A DNA stretch of 64,000 nt from Heterohyrax brucei (GCA_028571685.1 CM053162.1:66886351-66950350); one strand, 5' to 3'. Positions 21,252-32,241 are shown, counted from the first letter of the stretch. Notes: generated by a model not told the origin, from the sequence alone. Program-made: numbers and translations.

Positions 21252-21482
21252 CATGCACACACACACACACATGCCTAAAACATGTATAGCTCTGAATGTG
21301 TGTGTATGTGTGTACATATATATGTATATGCATACATATATACACATGTATAAGCAAGCACATACACTTGTGTGTGTGTGAGTGTGTGTGCATACAGGGC
21401 CCTGGCAGCAAATGGCTAAGAGTTTGATGGCTAATGACATCAGCAGTTCAAATTCACCATTGTGTGTGTGTGTGTGTGTGTG
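21252..21482. repeat. CA/TG microsatellite cluster around an AfroSINE 5' piece
   Basis: (CA)n at about 21255-21270, TGTGTATG/ACATATAT mixtures at 21297-21350, (TG)n at 21369-21390 and again at 21461-21484. An AfroSINE sense 5' portion sits between (21398-21460: GGCCCTGGCAGCAAATGG to CAGTTCAAATTCACC). Confidence 0.8.
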
Positions 21483-21483
21483 T

Positions 21484-21641
21484 GTAAACCCTATGCAACT
21501 GAGTCAATTCTGATTCATAATGATGCAAGAGAACAGAGTAGAAGTGCTCCCTAGAGTTTTCAAGGAGTGCCTGGTAGATTTGAACAGCTGACCTTCCAGT
21601 TAGTCGCCATATCAGTTAACCACTATGCCACCAGAGTTTCA
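21484..21641 (-). mobile_element. AfroSINE, antisense
   Basis: GTAAACCCTATGCAACTGAG, GATTCATAATGATGC, CAAGGAGTGCCTGGTAG, ACCACTATGCCACCAGAGTTTC. Begins directly after the (TG)n tract. Confidence 0.82.
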
Positions 21642-22500
21642 TATATCATGTATCATCTACCTATCTCTCTATCCAACATTTTGCATTTACAACATTAGGA
21701 AAAAAATCTAGTATCTGCCTAATTTTTATGTTAATACCACATGTCTGGCAGTAACCATTTCATAGTCAATGGGACATATAGTGTATATCTACATTTCTCT
21801 CCTCTTGGGTGTAGAGGTAGAGAAACATTCCATACAATATTTTGTGACCGATGGGTTCATCTGCCATTTTTGCGTAACATCAATTTTCATTTACCTGCCT
21901 GGTCTTTAGAACCTAAGTATGAAGTCAATTGTGGGTATACATAGAAAGAGAGAAAGAGAAAGAGATAGTCTTGGTATTTCAAATACCATAGTCAGCATCA
22001 TAATTAGGACAAGATTTTCCAAAACAGTGAAACAGTTGTATTAATATTTCTGAAAACCAAAGTACAATACTAACTAGACTTACATAGCAATTGCTTTCCT
22101 GAAAAGTCAATACATATTTTTATAAATGCCAAAAGAATTATTAGTTACATATGTAAAAGAGGTAGACTTCATATGAATCTTGAGTAAATTAAAATAAATG
22201 AATGATAAATAAACAAATGAATGAATAGGCAGAAGCACCTTCTTTCTGCCAAATGTAGCCATGAGTTAAGTTATGTAGGTTGTCTGAACATCAGCCCAGG
22301 CCACTGTCAATCCAGTGGACACTGTGTAACCATATGCAGAAGCCCTTGTTTTACTCCCAATAATTACACACACATTTTTTACTTATCTCTGTATCTAACA
22401 GGATTTTCTGAAGTCTTTCCATAGCCTGGATCTTTTTTTTTTACACAGTTTTCTCCTGTCCATTGCAAAGCAACTAGCAAACTGATTCCTATACATTTAA
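21642..22500. other. Non-genic, (GAGAAA)n run
   Basis: Only a short purine run at about 21945-21968 stands out. No exon or family recognised. Confidence 0.4.
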
Positions 22501-22600
22501 ATAGAAACACTGGTGGTACATGGTTAAGAGCTGTAGCTGCTAACCAGAAAAGTTGGTAGTTTCAATTTTCTGGATACTCCTAGGGACCCCCATTGGGTAG
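22501..22600 (+). mobile_element. AfroSINE 5' portion, sense
   Basis: ATAGAAACACTGGTGGTACA, GCTGCTAACCAGAAAAG, GTTGGTAGTTTCAATTT, GGATACTCCTAGG. The 3' half is absent. Confidence 0.72.
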
Positions 22601-22616
22601 CACTATAGTGGTCATT

Positions 22617-23008
22617 TTTATTTTTTAATGTACATTTAAGAAATTGATGCTCCAGTGGTTTCAGTGTTCCTCTGGGAGAATGACACCTGGTCCTTGCCCA
22701 TAAATCATAACGAAGGTCCATTCTTTGGGCACGAATGGATTGGACTTGGCGATGCAGAGTGACCATATATTGGATGAACTTTATGGTTCTGTGCATCTAT
22801 AGAATGTCATCCTGCTGACCTCTGGCTGGAGGAAGGGGAGTGGGTGGAGAGGAGGGGAAAGGAGACTGTTGGGGGGATGAGACATATATGGAGCAGAGAG
22901 GAATAGTGTGCTGTCACCGGACAGGGAGAGCAGTTGAAGCTGCATATAGGTGGGCATGTAAATTTATACAGGAAAGTACATTTTCACCCAGTCATAATAA
23001 AAAAAAAA
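22617..23008 (+). mobile_element. L1 3' end, sense, 5'-truncated
   Basis: Carries GTCCATTCTTTGGGCACGAA, GATGCAGAGTGACCATATAT, AATGTCATCCTGCTGACCTC and the A-rich tail after CCAGTCATAAT. Same 3'UTR as the full-length L1 at 35533 (reverse complement there). Confidence 0.82.
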
Positions 23009-23130
23009 AAAGATCAGTAGATCCATTCACCATTATCAACTAAAGATGACATAATACAGTTCTCTAAAATGTTACATGGTGTTCACACTCTCACTAATAA
23101 TCACTGTTTTGACCTTCACTTCACAGGACC

Positions 23131-23308
23131 TTTGGGTCCCTCAGTGGTTAATGCACAAAGCTGCTAACAAAAAGGTGGGAGATTTGGGCTCACCCAGAGG
23201 CACCTTTGCAGAAAGGTCTGCGATCTGCTTTTGAGACATCAGTTATTGCAAACCCTGTGGAGCACAGCTGTATTATCAGACACATGAAGTCGCCATGAAT
23301 TGGAATGA
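23131..23308 (+). mobile_element. Long-type AfroSINE-related element, sense
   Basis: GGTCCCTCAGTGGTTAATGC, GCTGCTAACAAAAAGG, GCACCTTTGCAGAAAGGTC, GCGATCTGCTTTTGAG, AGTCGCCATGAATTGGAA. Confidence 0.7.
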
Positions 23309-23329
23309 AATCTGCAGTAATTCTTTTTC

Positions 23330-23535
23330 TCATTCAGGTCTTGGTAAAAGACATCAGATTTGATAGAGCAGAAGGTCCACAAAAAAGAGGAAGACCCTTA
23401 ATGAGATGGACTGCCACAGTGGCTGTAACAGCAACTATGAAGATGCCACACGACCAGGCAGGGTTTCAATCTGTTGTGCGTAGGATCGTTGTGAGTGGGA
23501 ACTGACTATCAGTACCTAAAGACAACAACCTAGGA
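23330..23535 (+). mobile_element. RTE 3' end, sense
   Basis: GTCTTGGTAAAAGACATCA, CACAAAAAAGAGGAAGACCC, GACTGCCACAGTGGCTGTAA, CTATCAGTACC, AAAGACAACAACC; the final ~200 bp of the RTE with its CAA-rich tail. Confidence 0.75.
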
Positions 23536-23597
23536 AACCAGTTGGCGGCAAGGTTTTTAAAAAGTAGAAAACGTATTATCATGTACAGGGCATATAG

Positions 23598-23790
23598 GGA
23601 ACTTTATCAAGAACTCTTTGTCTTGTTATCTTGCTTGATTCTCAGGGCATCCCCAGACAATTAACAGAAAAAGAGGTTATTATTTTCCAGTTAAAGATGA
23701 GGTAGAAACAGTGGCTTATCTAGGGTCATGTGACTAAGCAGTGTCAGAATCTTGATAAGATCCTTGTTATTCTGATAGGAGGTCAGTCTT
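23598..23790 (-). mobile_element. MIR, antisense
   Basis: TTGATTCTCAGGGCATCC, TTATTATTTTCCAGTTAAAGA, GATGAGGTAGAAACAGTGGC, GTGACTAAGCAGTGTCAGAA. Confidence 0.68.
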
Positions 23791-24951
23791 GTACTGTTTT
23801 CTTGTGCAGTTATATCTTGTGTAGCACGGACTACTCAGATCTTGTTATCTGAACCAGAGGTCTGAGTCCCCTGCTTAGCCAGAATTGTTCCAGGAGGAGT
23901 TATTTTGAAAGCAGTTGTCTTGCTCTAAATCTTGTTATTAAGTGTCTTAATCTGATAAATCTAGCTTGCTCTCCAGTCATTTAACAGTCTGCAACGAAAA
24001 CTGCTTATACTCGAACTGTAGGAAGAGGCAGCTGAGGCTGCTCCTTTGCAATCTGGCTGATGGAAAGAGAGAAAGCTGATGATTTGAACCAGTTAAAGTA
24101 AGATTTATGATCCCTTCCTCATTTTAATTTCTCAGTCCTCATATGACAAATTTTGTTTTAAAAATATTTCCTCTCCCATATTTGAATTAGCTTATTACTT
24201 AATTATTCCCCAGCTGGAATTAATTAATGTAATTATTTTTTTCTTTCACTCAACTTTTTTTAATACAATCTGCCTATGTAGCAGGCATTCGAACTGGGAA
24301 GCAGGAATACATTCATTACCAAGACGCAGACCTAATTCACAAGGAAAATGTGGTCTTGTGGTGAAGCCAGACACATCAAGTTCAAGTTCATGGAACTAAT
24401 TGGGTTTTGCCTTTTGGCTTTCTACTCCTCAGGCTTGATTTTTTTCTTTGTGGGTTGGATGTCAATATTTCATTGATGTAATTTGACTTACACATGTTAC
24501 TTTTTGCCACTCACCTCATGGTTAAATCCAGTTTCTCTGTTTTCCTTCATGGGGCTGGTTTTTCTTTTTCTTTTTCTTTTCTTTTCTTTATTTATGCTCC
24601 CTTCCCACAGTTCTAGCCCCCAAGATTGTCTCCCCACTATCATATTTGGTTAAGCTCATCAGCTGGCAGGTGACTTCTTCAGAACATTTTAAATTCTTTT
24701 GTATCCTCAGGTTGAGCTTAGATCATCAAATATCCTAGGCTGTTTTAATTACATGAGAGTTTCAAATCAACGCCATGCTTTCACACAATCACTTGGGCAT
24801 CTTCTCTGGCCAGTATTAGGAGCCTTTGCTCCGCTGAGGGCCGTGTTTGCCCATTGCTCCTTCCTTTTCCCGGGTGGTGGCTCCTCTTGCCTGTTGCCTG
24901 TTGCTCTCTCCACTGCTTCATCAGAACTGACCTTGCTTAGCGACCCTGTAC
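23791..24951. other. 1.2 kb with no firm element
   Basis: GTAGCAGGCATTCGAACTGG to ATTCATTACCAAGACGCAG (24280-24335) is reminiscent of an ancient L2/MIR-type 3' segment, but weakly. A TTTC/TTTTC run lies at 24559-24590. No exon recognised. Confidence 0.35.
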
Positions 24952-25115
24952 CGAAAAAACCCATTGCCATTAAGTGGATTCTGACCCATAGTGACCCTGT
25001 AGGACAGAATAGAACTGCTCCATAGAGTTGTCAAGGAGCATCTGGTGAATTCAAACTGCCAAGCTTGTGGTTAGCCAACATAGCGCTTTAACTACTACAC
25101 CACTGGGGCTTCCAG
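24952..25115 (-). mobile_element. AfroSINE, antisense, full length
   Basis: AAAAAACCCATTGCCATTAA, GATTCTGACCCATAGTGACC, GAATAGAACTGCTCCATAG, TGGTTAGCCAACATAGCGC, CTACACCACTGGGGCTTCC. Confidence 0.88.
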
Positions 25116-25647
25116 GAGGCCCCTGTTGAACAACGTTACTATACACCTGCCTTAGGATTTAGTCAGTAGAATTAAGTACGTTAACTTGAACAACTGGCTT
25201 TTCTGTTTAGATAATACAGAAGAGAGATGCCCTTACAATTTTAACAAAAGAATCTGGTATGTAACTTTTTTTGTGACTAAATTATACAGATGTAGATAAT
25301 ACAAAATGTTCACTTTCTTTCCCTTCCTCTGAGTTGTGGTAACTGCACACATCAAAGGAAAGGTCATTGCAAAGGGTTTTATATCTTCTGATATTGAGAG
25401 GAAGCTTTTATAAAGAATGAATGAGGTGGTAAGATGATAAGGCTTTTCCCAAACCTGACTATCGTGTTAATAAAAACAAAAGCAGAAACTCAAACGTTTT
25501 AACTATCTTTAACATCTTGAATACCTAAAATTATAAATTCAGGCACATACCCGTCATTTGAATGCCTTTGTCCCCAATGATTACTTATAGATAGATTATG
25601 CTCTCAAGCAATAATTGAACTCAAAAATATCTATTAATTCAACTAAT
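25116..25647. other. Non-genic, nothing recognised
   Basis: AT-rich, about 530 bp. Confidence 0.4.
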
Positions 25648-25822
25648 TGACTAATGACGATTTTGACTCATAGCAACCCCACAGGGCAGAGCAGAACGGC
25701 GTTATTGAGTTTGAAGCAGAGTTTGCAAACAGATGGCTATATCTTTCTCCCGTGAAGCAGTTGGTGGGTTTGAACTGCTGACCTTTCAGTTATCAGCCCC
25801 TTCCCACCGAGCCACCGGAAAG
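25648..25822 (-). mobile_element. AfroSINE-related, antisense, with extra internal block
   Basis: GATTTTGACTCATAGCAACC, GCAGAGCAGAACGGCG, then CAGATGGCTATATCTTTCTC, CGTGAAGCAGTTGGTGGGTT, GAACTGCTGACCTTTCAGTT, CCACCGAGCCACCGG. The insert-like middle resembles the long type. Confidence 0.68.
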
Positions 25823-26093
25823 TATAGACTTGTAGTCTACCCCCTTCCTCTGTACACTGTTTGTCCTGTTTATAATTTGCATCCCTGAGATACTTTTGTT
25901 ACACTTTGTGAACCAGTATTGATTCTTATTAGGTAAAATCATCTTCGGATAAAACATCATATCGACAGAAACACACAGCATGCAGCAATTTTTCAGACTG
26001 GCCTCTTTCACTTAGCAGCAAGCACTCAAGTGTCCACTGTGTGTTCCCACTGTCTTAATAGCTCATTTTTTTGTTGTTGCTGTACGTAGGTAC

Positions 26094-26596
26094 TATCTTA
26101 ATCATATGGTGCTGCTCTAACAGAGAAAGCACAAGTGGATGTCTTTAACAAAGAAAAGCTTATTCTTATGTGGTTCAGTAGGCTACAAGTTGGAATTGAG
26201 TGTCCACTCTAGGGGAAGGCTTTTCTTCTTTGTGGGCTCTGAAAGAAAGTTCTTGTGTTGCCTCAGTCTTTGGTCAGGGAGCACCTTGTTGCACTCTTCT
26301 CCTGGTGCTGCTTTCTCAGTGGTATGAGGTTCCTAATTCACTGCTTGCTTTCTTCTCTTCTTATCTCCCACAGGATGAAAGGATAAAAGGTGGTGCCAAG
26401 CCACACTCCAGGGAAACTCCCTTAGCAAGGGTGTTGAAGTCCCACCCTAATCCTCTTTTAATATAATCATCCTATCTGTTAGCCATAGCGAGAGATTAGG
26501 ATTTAGAGCATAGGAAAGTCACAAAATATTGGGAAGGATGGCCCAGCCAAATGGCTACACACATTTGTGATGGTACACTGCTCAATCCATGAGACA
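26094..26596 (-). mobile_element. MaLR/ERVL-like solo LTR
   Basis: ATCTTAATCATATGGTGCTG, CAAGTGGATGTCTTTAACA, AGCCACACTCCAGGGAAAC, CCCACCCTAATCCTCTTTTA, CTCAATCCATGAGACA. Colinear with 9452-10399 minus its nested LTR. Ends are not confirmed by a target duplication. Confidence 0.75.
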
Positions 26597-26744
26597 GATA
26601 TCCTTACATCAATGTATGACTCACACCAGTCTTCTGTACACCATAACCAAACATCACCATGTCCTGTGTCATTCCCACAACTGTTTAAACTCAGTATTGC
26701 AACCACAGTGTCTACCTATCTCCTTGAAAGTTAGTCACTTTTTC

Positions 26745-27185
26745 TTTAACCTTCTATTTTACGAAGAGATTGGTCTTTTCTGGTGACATGTCTGAAGAAA
26801 CTAAGACAAGCCTCACCAGCCTTACTTCTAAGGAACATTTCAGTTGTACTTCATCCAAGACATTTTTTGCTCATTCCATATTCTTCTCCAGCACCACAGT
26901 TCAAACGCATCAGTTATTCTTTTATCTTTATTTTTTACTGTCCAGCTTTGACATGCCTATGGGGCTACTGAAAAAGACCATGGCATGGCTTAGGTCAGGC
27001 AGACTTCAGTTATCAAAGAGATGTATTTCACGTTTTACATTTTAAAGAGGTGTTTTGCGACAGATTTGCTCAAAGCAACATGCCATTTGATTTCTTGTCT
27101 GCTGCTCCATGGATGTTGGTGGTTGATTCGACACAACTTTAATTTCTTTGACAGTTTTAATTTCTTCTCCATTCATCAGCACTAG
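26745..27185 (-). mobile_element. RTE 3' region, antisense
   Basis: TTTTTGCTCATTCCATATTC, CATGCCTATGGGGCTACTG, TTGATTTCTTGTCTGCTGCT, CCATGGATGTTGGTGGTTGA and TTCTCCATTCATCAGCAC are the reverse of the RT C-terminal stretch (compare 18420-18480 and 50400-50690). Confidence 0.72.
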
Positions 27186-28175
27186 CTGACTAAAACAGCG
27201 TCTTTTATTGAAAAGAGGTTTTTACTTTTAATGTGATCTAATTTACCAATTTTACATTTCTAGTCAGTGACTGGTATGAATTGAATTATGTTCCCTAAAA
27301 ATACGTGCTGTAAATTGTAACCACTAAATCTGTTGATATAATCCTATCAAGGAATGGTTTTTTTTTTTTTTTTTTTATGGCAGTGAGGTCTCATGAGTGC
27401 AGGGTTTGTCTTGAGTCAATCTCTTACAAGATATAAAAGGAACAGAATAAACAAACAGAAATGGTGAAAGACTGATGCCAAACCATACAGAAACCACCAA
27501 GGAACCAGGAAACAGAAGCTAAAGAGACAATTTTCTTCCAAAACTCAAAAAACAGAGTCTACCCTCACAGCAGGTATCCTGAGTTCAAGACTTCTAGAGT
27601 CCCAAACCACGAGGAAATATATTTCTGTTTGTTAAAACCATTTACCTATTATATTTCTGTTACAGTAGGCACTAGAAAACTAAGACAGTGGCTTTCATGG
27701 TTTTACTTAAAATTTACTACCTCAGATCATGAAAATATTCACTGAGCTTTATTTTTTTAAACATACTTTCTATTTCCTTTTTAATACTTTATGTATCTGT
27801 TCTCAGATTTTAATCAATTCTTCTTACTCTTTGGTGAGAGAATGCAGAATAGTAGCTTTCCATAGAGATGAACCAATAGATATGTTATTTGTGGAATTTC
27901 AAAGATATTCTAGTGTAATCGATGTATTTACATCATCTTGAGTCACTTCTTCACTGAAGAAATTTCTAGAACGTTGTGTTAAAACTTTACCTTACAAAGT
28001 GCTAAGAAAATGTGGTTTGTTTAATTCTTTCATTCCTAATCTATCGAAGCTACTTATGTGGTCTTAATTTGATTAATTTTTAAAACATTACACTTACAGT
28101 AGGAAAAATGCAGTATTTCTTTTCAGTAAAGTCTGAATGTACCTATAACTTGACATTAGTAATTTCATTAGTCAT
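27186..28175 (-). mobile_element. L1 ORF2 3' region, antisense, split by an LTR
   Basis: 27190-27271 (TTTACTTTTAATGTGATCTA, TTTACCAATTTTACATTTC) and 27688 onward (GGCTTTCATGGTTTTACTTA, AGATCATGAAAATATTCAC) join across the LTR at 27272-27687 into an old reverse-strand L1 ORF2 segment. The far boundary near 28175 is uncertain. Confidence 0.55.
27272..27687 (+). mobile_element. MaLR/ERVL-like solo LTR
   Basis: TGGTATGAATTGAATTATGT to CACTAGAAAACTAAGACA. GTGAC before (27267-27271) and GTGGC after (27688-27692) match at 4 of 5 bases. Contains a T-run at 27358-27376 and a TTCTGTTTGTTAAAACCATT segment typical of the 3' end. Confidence 0.75.
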
Positions 28176-28480
28176 GTGCACTATAGCTTCATTTTGTTTC
28201 TCTTCAAGCAACTGGAATGTGAAAGTTCGAAAAACGAACTATCAGTAGTTGGAATATACAGCCTTGAGATGGAGAAGCCAAGAGGAAAACAAAAGACTAT
28301 TAAAAAGACAGGAAGGGAAGAAAAGACCAAAACAGAATTGTGCTCTGAAATGTAGATTACCTCAAGTAAAAAGATGAAATGAAACAGTAAAACAGCTGAA
28401 CTGAATATTTCCAAAGGAGTTCAAAAGGCAGAGCATAATATTATATATATATGAGGTACATATACACATGAAGTACATAT

Positions 28481-28526
28481 ACATATATGAAGTTCATGTG
28501 TACATATATGTGAACTTCATATATGT
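28481..28526. repeat. Perfect 16-bp inverted repeat in AT-rich tract
   Basis: ACATATATGAAGTTCA (28481-28496) and its exact reverse complement (28511-28526) enclose a 14-base loop. The surrounding 28440-28530 is a variant TACATATA-type low-complexity tract. Confidence 0.85.
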
Positions 28527-28639
28527 ATGAAGCACACACATCTTGAGTTAGAAAACCAAAAAGGAAGAACACTCTCAGCATTTCTCAAGTTGAAAACCCA
28601 CAAAGAGGATATAACCTTAACTTGGACTTTCAGTATCCT

Positions 28640-28795
28640 AGTATCCTATAACTTGATATAACTGTATTTCTTTTGTTAAGCCATCCAATTCTTGTATTTC
28701 TGTTGTAGAAGCACCAGATAACGAAGACAATGGCTTTTGTGTTTTATTTAAAATTTGCTTCCTCAAATTGTGAAAATGTCTAAGAATGCAGTGAT
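28640..28795. mobile_element. Second LTR-end/L1 junction, diverged
   Basis: AAGCCATCCAATTCTTG, TATTTCTGTTGTAGAAGCAC and ACGAAGACA form a MaLR-like LTR 3' end, followed by ATGGCTTTTGTGTTTTATTT and AAATTTGCTTCCTCAAATTG. The same LTR-to-L1 junction is at 27650-27740. Confidence 0.55.
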
Positions 28796-29478
28796 AGGGT
28801 TTCAAACTGCATAAAACGAACTCTAACAGCACTGAAAAGCATAATAGACAGCCCCACAATAACAGTAGGAGACATTAACACATTATCCTTGGTAAAGAAC
28901 AAAATGTCGAGAAGGAAACAGCAATGATACAGAAGATCTAAAGGCTACGGTCATGGATAGGTAGACCTGAAGTTATGAAAATGTCAATTCTACCCAAAGC
29001 AATCTACAAATACCATGTAATCTTGATCCACATACCAACAGCATTCTTTAAAATGATGGAAAAGTTAATCATTAACTTTATGTGGAAAGGGAAGAGGCAT
29101 CAGACAAGCAAAGCTCTATTGAAAAATAATGAAGTAGGAGGATTTATGCTACCTGGCCACACACCTGTTATACAGATATCATAGCCCAAACAGCCTGGGA
29201 TAATGATAGACACATTGATGACCAGTGGAACAGTTTGAGAACCCGGAGGTAAATCAATCCACCTATGGTCATCTTACCTTCAACAAAGGCCCAAAGTCTA
29301 TCAAATGGGGAAATGACAGTCACTTTAACAAATGGTGCTGGAAAAACTTGATGTCTATCTGAAAAAAAAAAAAAAATTGAGATGAGACCCATAACTCACA
29401 AAGTATACAAAAATTAATTCAAAATGGATCAAAAACCTAAACTTAAAACTTAAAGCTATGAAGAATAAATAAATTATT
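28796..29478 (+). mobile_element. L1 ORF2 remnants, sense, rearranged
   Basis: 28800-28900 resembles the ORF2 endonuclease/linker. 28975-29184 encodes MKMSILPKAIYKYHVILIHI and a FMWKGKR segment, the C-terminal part of L1 ORF2p. Then AGACACATTGATGACCAGTG, CAAAGGCCCAAAGTC and GGTGCTGGAAAAACTTGATG continue the ORF2 3' end. Pieces are joined by deletions. Confidence 0.78.
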
Positions 29479-30252
29479 CATCAATCTTCTCTGTCATCTT
29501 TATTTTTTTTCCCCCAATTCTGGAATTCCAAACACACAAAAATTTTTGCTTTTGATTGTATCACACAGAGTACTTATAATTTCTTCATATTTTTTTGTCC
29601 GTCTTTTATTTTTCCTCAAAGTGACATCCATAGATTTGCCTTTGATTTCATGGATTCTATCTTGTATTGTTTGTAATTTGTTCCATGACCACCTATTGAG
29701 CTGTCCATGTCTGAAATTTTGCTGTTTATCTCTTGGATTTCTAGACGTGAGACACTGTGGGCCTAAGATGGTGCACGGAGATAAGTGGGAGGGAGAAAAA
29801 AAGGAAGAGAAAAAAATATAAATAACAATGAAGAAAAATAATATTAAAATAAATAAAACTTGTGGTACAGTTCATGGAGGTACTATACACCTAAGAGTCT
29901 ATTGGAAGGAAAGGGAGGTGATGCACGGGGCTATGTGAGAGGGGGAAAGCAAAGAAAGAAAACAAAATATTCCAAAAAATGACAATAAGGCAATGGAGAG
30001 TTGGTGGAGGCAGGGCAGACTCAAGAAACCAGTGAGTCAGTTGCTCCCTAGCTCAAGTACTGCAGTGTGGCTCTGTAGAGCTGTAGAGGTACCATACAGG
30101 ACTATGTGGGAGGGGAAAATGAAGTTGGAAGAAATAGGGGGAAAATGGCACTGCAGATGTTGGTGGTAGACTCAGGGTTGTAGTGGTATGGGGGCTTCAT
30201 AACTAAGTGACATAGCATGACCTGTCATGAGGGTTGGAGGTAACATATAGGG

Positions 30253-30746
30253 TGTTTTAGCCATTTAGTGCTGTTCTAACAGAAATACCACAGAGTGGAT
30301 TGGCTTTGACTAAGGAAAGCTTATTCTTACACAGTCCGGTAAGCTACGAGACCCCATTCAGAGTGTCTGCTCCAGGGGAAGGCTTTCCCCCTTCCTGGCT
30401 CTGGATGAAAATCCTTGTGTTACATCAGTCTTTGTTCAGGGAGCATCTTGGCACAGGAATCTCAGGTCTGAAGGACACTCTCTACTCCATGGCCTGCTTT
30501 CTGGACGGTGTGAGGTTCCCAAATCTCTCAGCCAGATTTTTCCCTTTATAGCTCCAGAGACTGCCTCAAGGCACAAAACAAATTTACAGGTTGAATCTTG
30601 CTCTAACATCCCAACTGCTACCCATACAACCTCATTAGCATCACACAGGCAGGAATTCCAACACAGAGTAACGTCACACAATACCAGGAATTATGTCACA
30701 GCCAAATTGTTACAGGTTTTTTAAGGAACACATTTAATCCATGACA
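30253..30746 (-). mobile_element. MaLR/ERVL-like solo LTR
   Basis: TGTTTTAGCCATTTAGTGCT to TTAATCCATGACA; flanks TAGGG/CAGGA are poor as a duplication. The split L1 module (GGTAACATATAGGG ... GGACTAGGTGGG) supports the boundaries by comparison with intact modules at 30090. Confidence 0.72.
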
Positions 30747-30774
30747 CAGGACTAGGTGGGAAAGAGTAAGAAAA

Positions 30775-30812
30775 GCCAGCCAAGTCAAGTGCCGTCGAGT
30801 TGGATCCGACTC
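30775..30812 (-). mobile_element. 38-bp SINE/RTE tail insert
   Basis: GCCAGCCAAGTCAAGTGCCG then TCGAGTTGGATCCGACTC; antisense tail with the GATC-centred palindrome. AAAA on both sides is compatible with a short target duplication but sits in A-rich DNA. Isolated from any SINE body. Confidence 0.6.
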
Positions 30813-31300
30813 AAAAAAGAAAGGAGAAAAAAAATCATGTGGTGGGAACCAACAGGTTGAGGTGGGAAGGGCTTGAGGTAGTGGTGGGCCAGTGGCCGAG
30901 TGGTGTGGCATGACCCATTCGAAAGGGCAAAGGTGGCATATTGGGCAGTAGTGTAAGGGGTAGGAAATTGTGTTTTTCTGGTTACTGGGTGCTCTGTCTC
31001 CTGCTGGGAGCTCTATATATGCTCCCTCTTTATATGCTCCCTCTCCAAGGTCATTGATGGAAGTTTTCCAAATGGTGATGCTGTGCCCTGTAAGGTAGCC
31101 AGAAACCTCCACTCTGTCTCTCTTCTCATTCTCTGATTTCATGTTTTTTTCTTCTTCCATTTAGCATTTGACCTAGTTCTTTATCCTTTCAGTTGATGCT
31201 TGAGGCTCCAGAATTGACGTTTATATATGTTTTGCTTTGTTTCTTGCATTTTTGCTGCTGAGGATTGGTGTGAAGTGTCTGCAATGGCATCACATTGGCT

Positions 31301-32241
31301 CTACCTCCTATAGTTTGAATTTTATTTTCATTTCTTTTGAGACTTCCATAATTCATGTGCTATTTAGAAGTGTGTTGGTCAATCTCCAAATATTTGGAGT
31401 TTTCCAGGTATAATTCTGTTACTGATTTCTAGTCTAATTCTATCGTCTGATACTACATGTAACTTTGTTTTTTTGATTTGTTAAAGGTTTTTTTAATCAC
31501 TCAAAATTCAATCTGTCTTGATAAATGTTTCATGCAAGCATGAGGAAAGTGTGTATTCTGCTCTTCTTAGATAAAGTCTTCTATAAACGTCAATTAGATT
31601 CAGTTGATTGATGATGCTGTTGAGTTCCACTGTATCCTTACTAATTTTCTGTCAGCTGGATCTGTCAATTACTGATAGGAGGGTGTTGAAGTACCCACCT
31701 GTAATAGTGGATTTGCCTGCTTCTCCTTGCAGTTCTATCCATTTTTACTTCACATATATTAATGCTGCATTGTTAGAAGTATACATACTACGGATCATTG
31801 TACTTTCTTAGAAAAATAACGTCTATGTTTACAGAATGTCACTCTTTATCCTTATCATTTACTTTCACTTGAAGTGTGCTTTGTGTAAAACTAATGTAGA
31901 TACTACAGCTTTCTTTAGGTTCATGTTAGCATGGTACATCTTTATCACTCTACTTTTAATCCACCTGTGTCTTTATATTCAATTTTCTTGCAGATAGTAT
32001 TTAGTTGATTCTTTTTTTTAAAATCTAGTCTGTTATTGCCCTGTTTTGTAATTGATATAGTAATTATTCATAGTAATTATAGCAATTATTCATAGCTTTA
32101 CTAATATCTACCCTGTTGGTATTTATATTTATTCTTTTTTTGTCTTTATATTTCATTCTGCCTTCTTTAGTTTTAATCATGCAATTTGTGTAGTTGTATA
32201 TTCTCTTAGCACATCAGTTATACTTTCCTGAGTTATATTTT
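31301..32241 (-). mobile_element. L1 ORF2 endonuclease region, antisense
   Basis: CTAGTCTAATTCTATCGTCTG, CCAAATATTTGGAGTTTTCC, TTCAGTTGATTGATGATGCT, GGAGGGTGTTGAAGTACCCA (the last resembling the antisense endonuclease stretch also at 39868-39895). Old, without frame. Confidence 0.68.

Larger units (their letters stand above)
29480..31300 (-). mobile_element. L1 5'UTR and ORF1 start, antisense, interrupted
   Basis: 29490-29760 looks like the reverse of an L1 ORF1 N-terminal (coiled-coil) region. From about 29765 upward come diverged repeats of a module like CAGGACTATGTGGGAGGGG (near 29770, 29920, 30090, 30745), which fits an L1 5'UTR. Interrupted by the LTR at 30253-30746, across which module sequence continues. 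The upper boundary is uncertain. Confidence 0.5.

Noticed and set aside
21208-21440. Cysteine/histidine-rich minus-strand frames
   Set aside because: They are translations of the CA/TG microsatellites.
24699-25025. 108-residue plus-strand frame
   Set aside because: Its C-terminal third is an antisense AfroSINE; the rest has no similarity that I recognise.
30696-31160. 154-residue minus-strand open frame
   Set aside because: Crosses the end of an LTR, a tail insert and L1 5'UTR modules. Its composition follows those repeats, so it is not a host gene.
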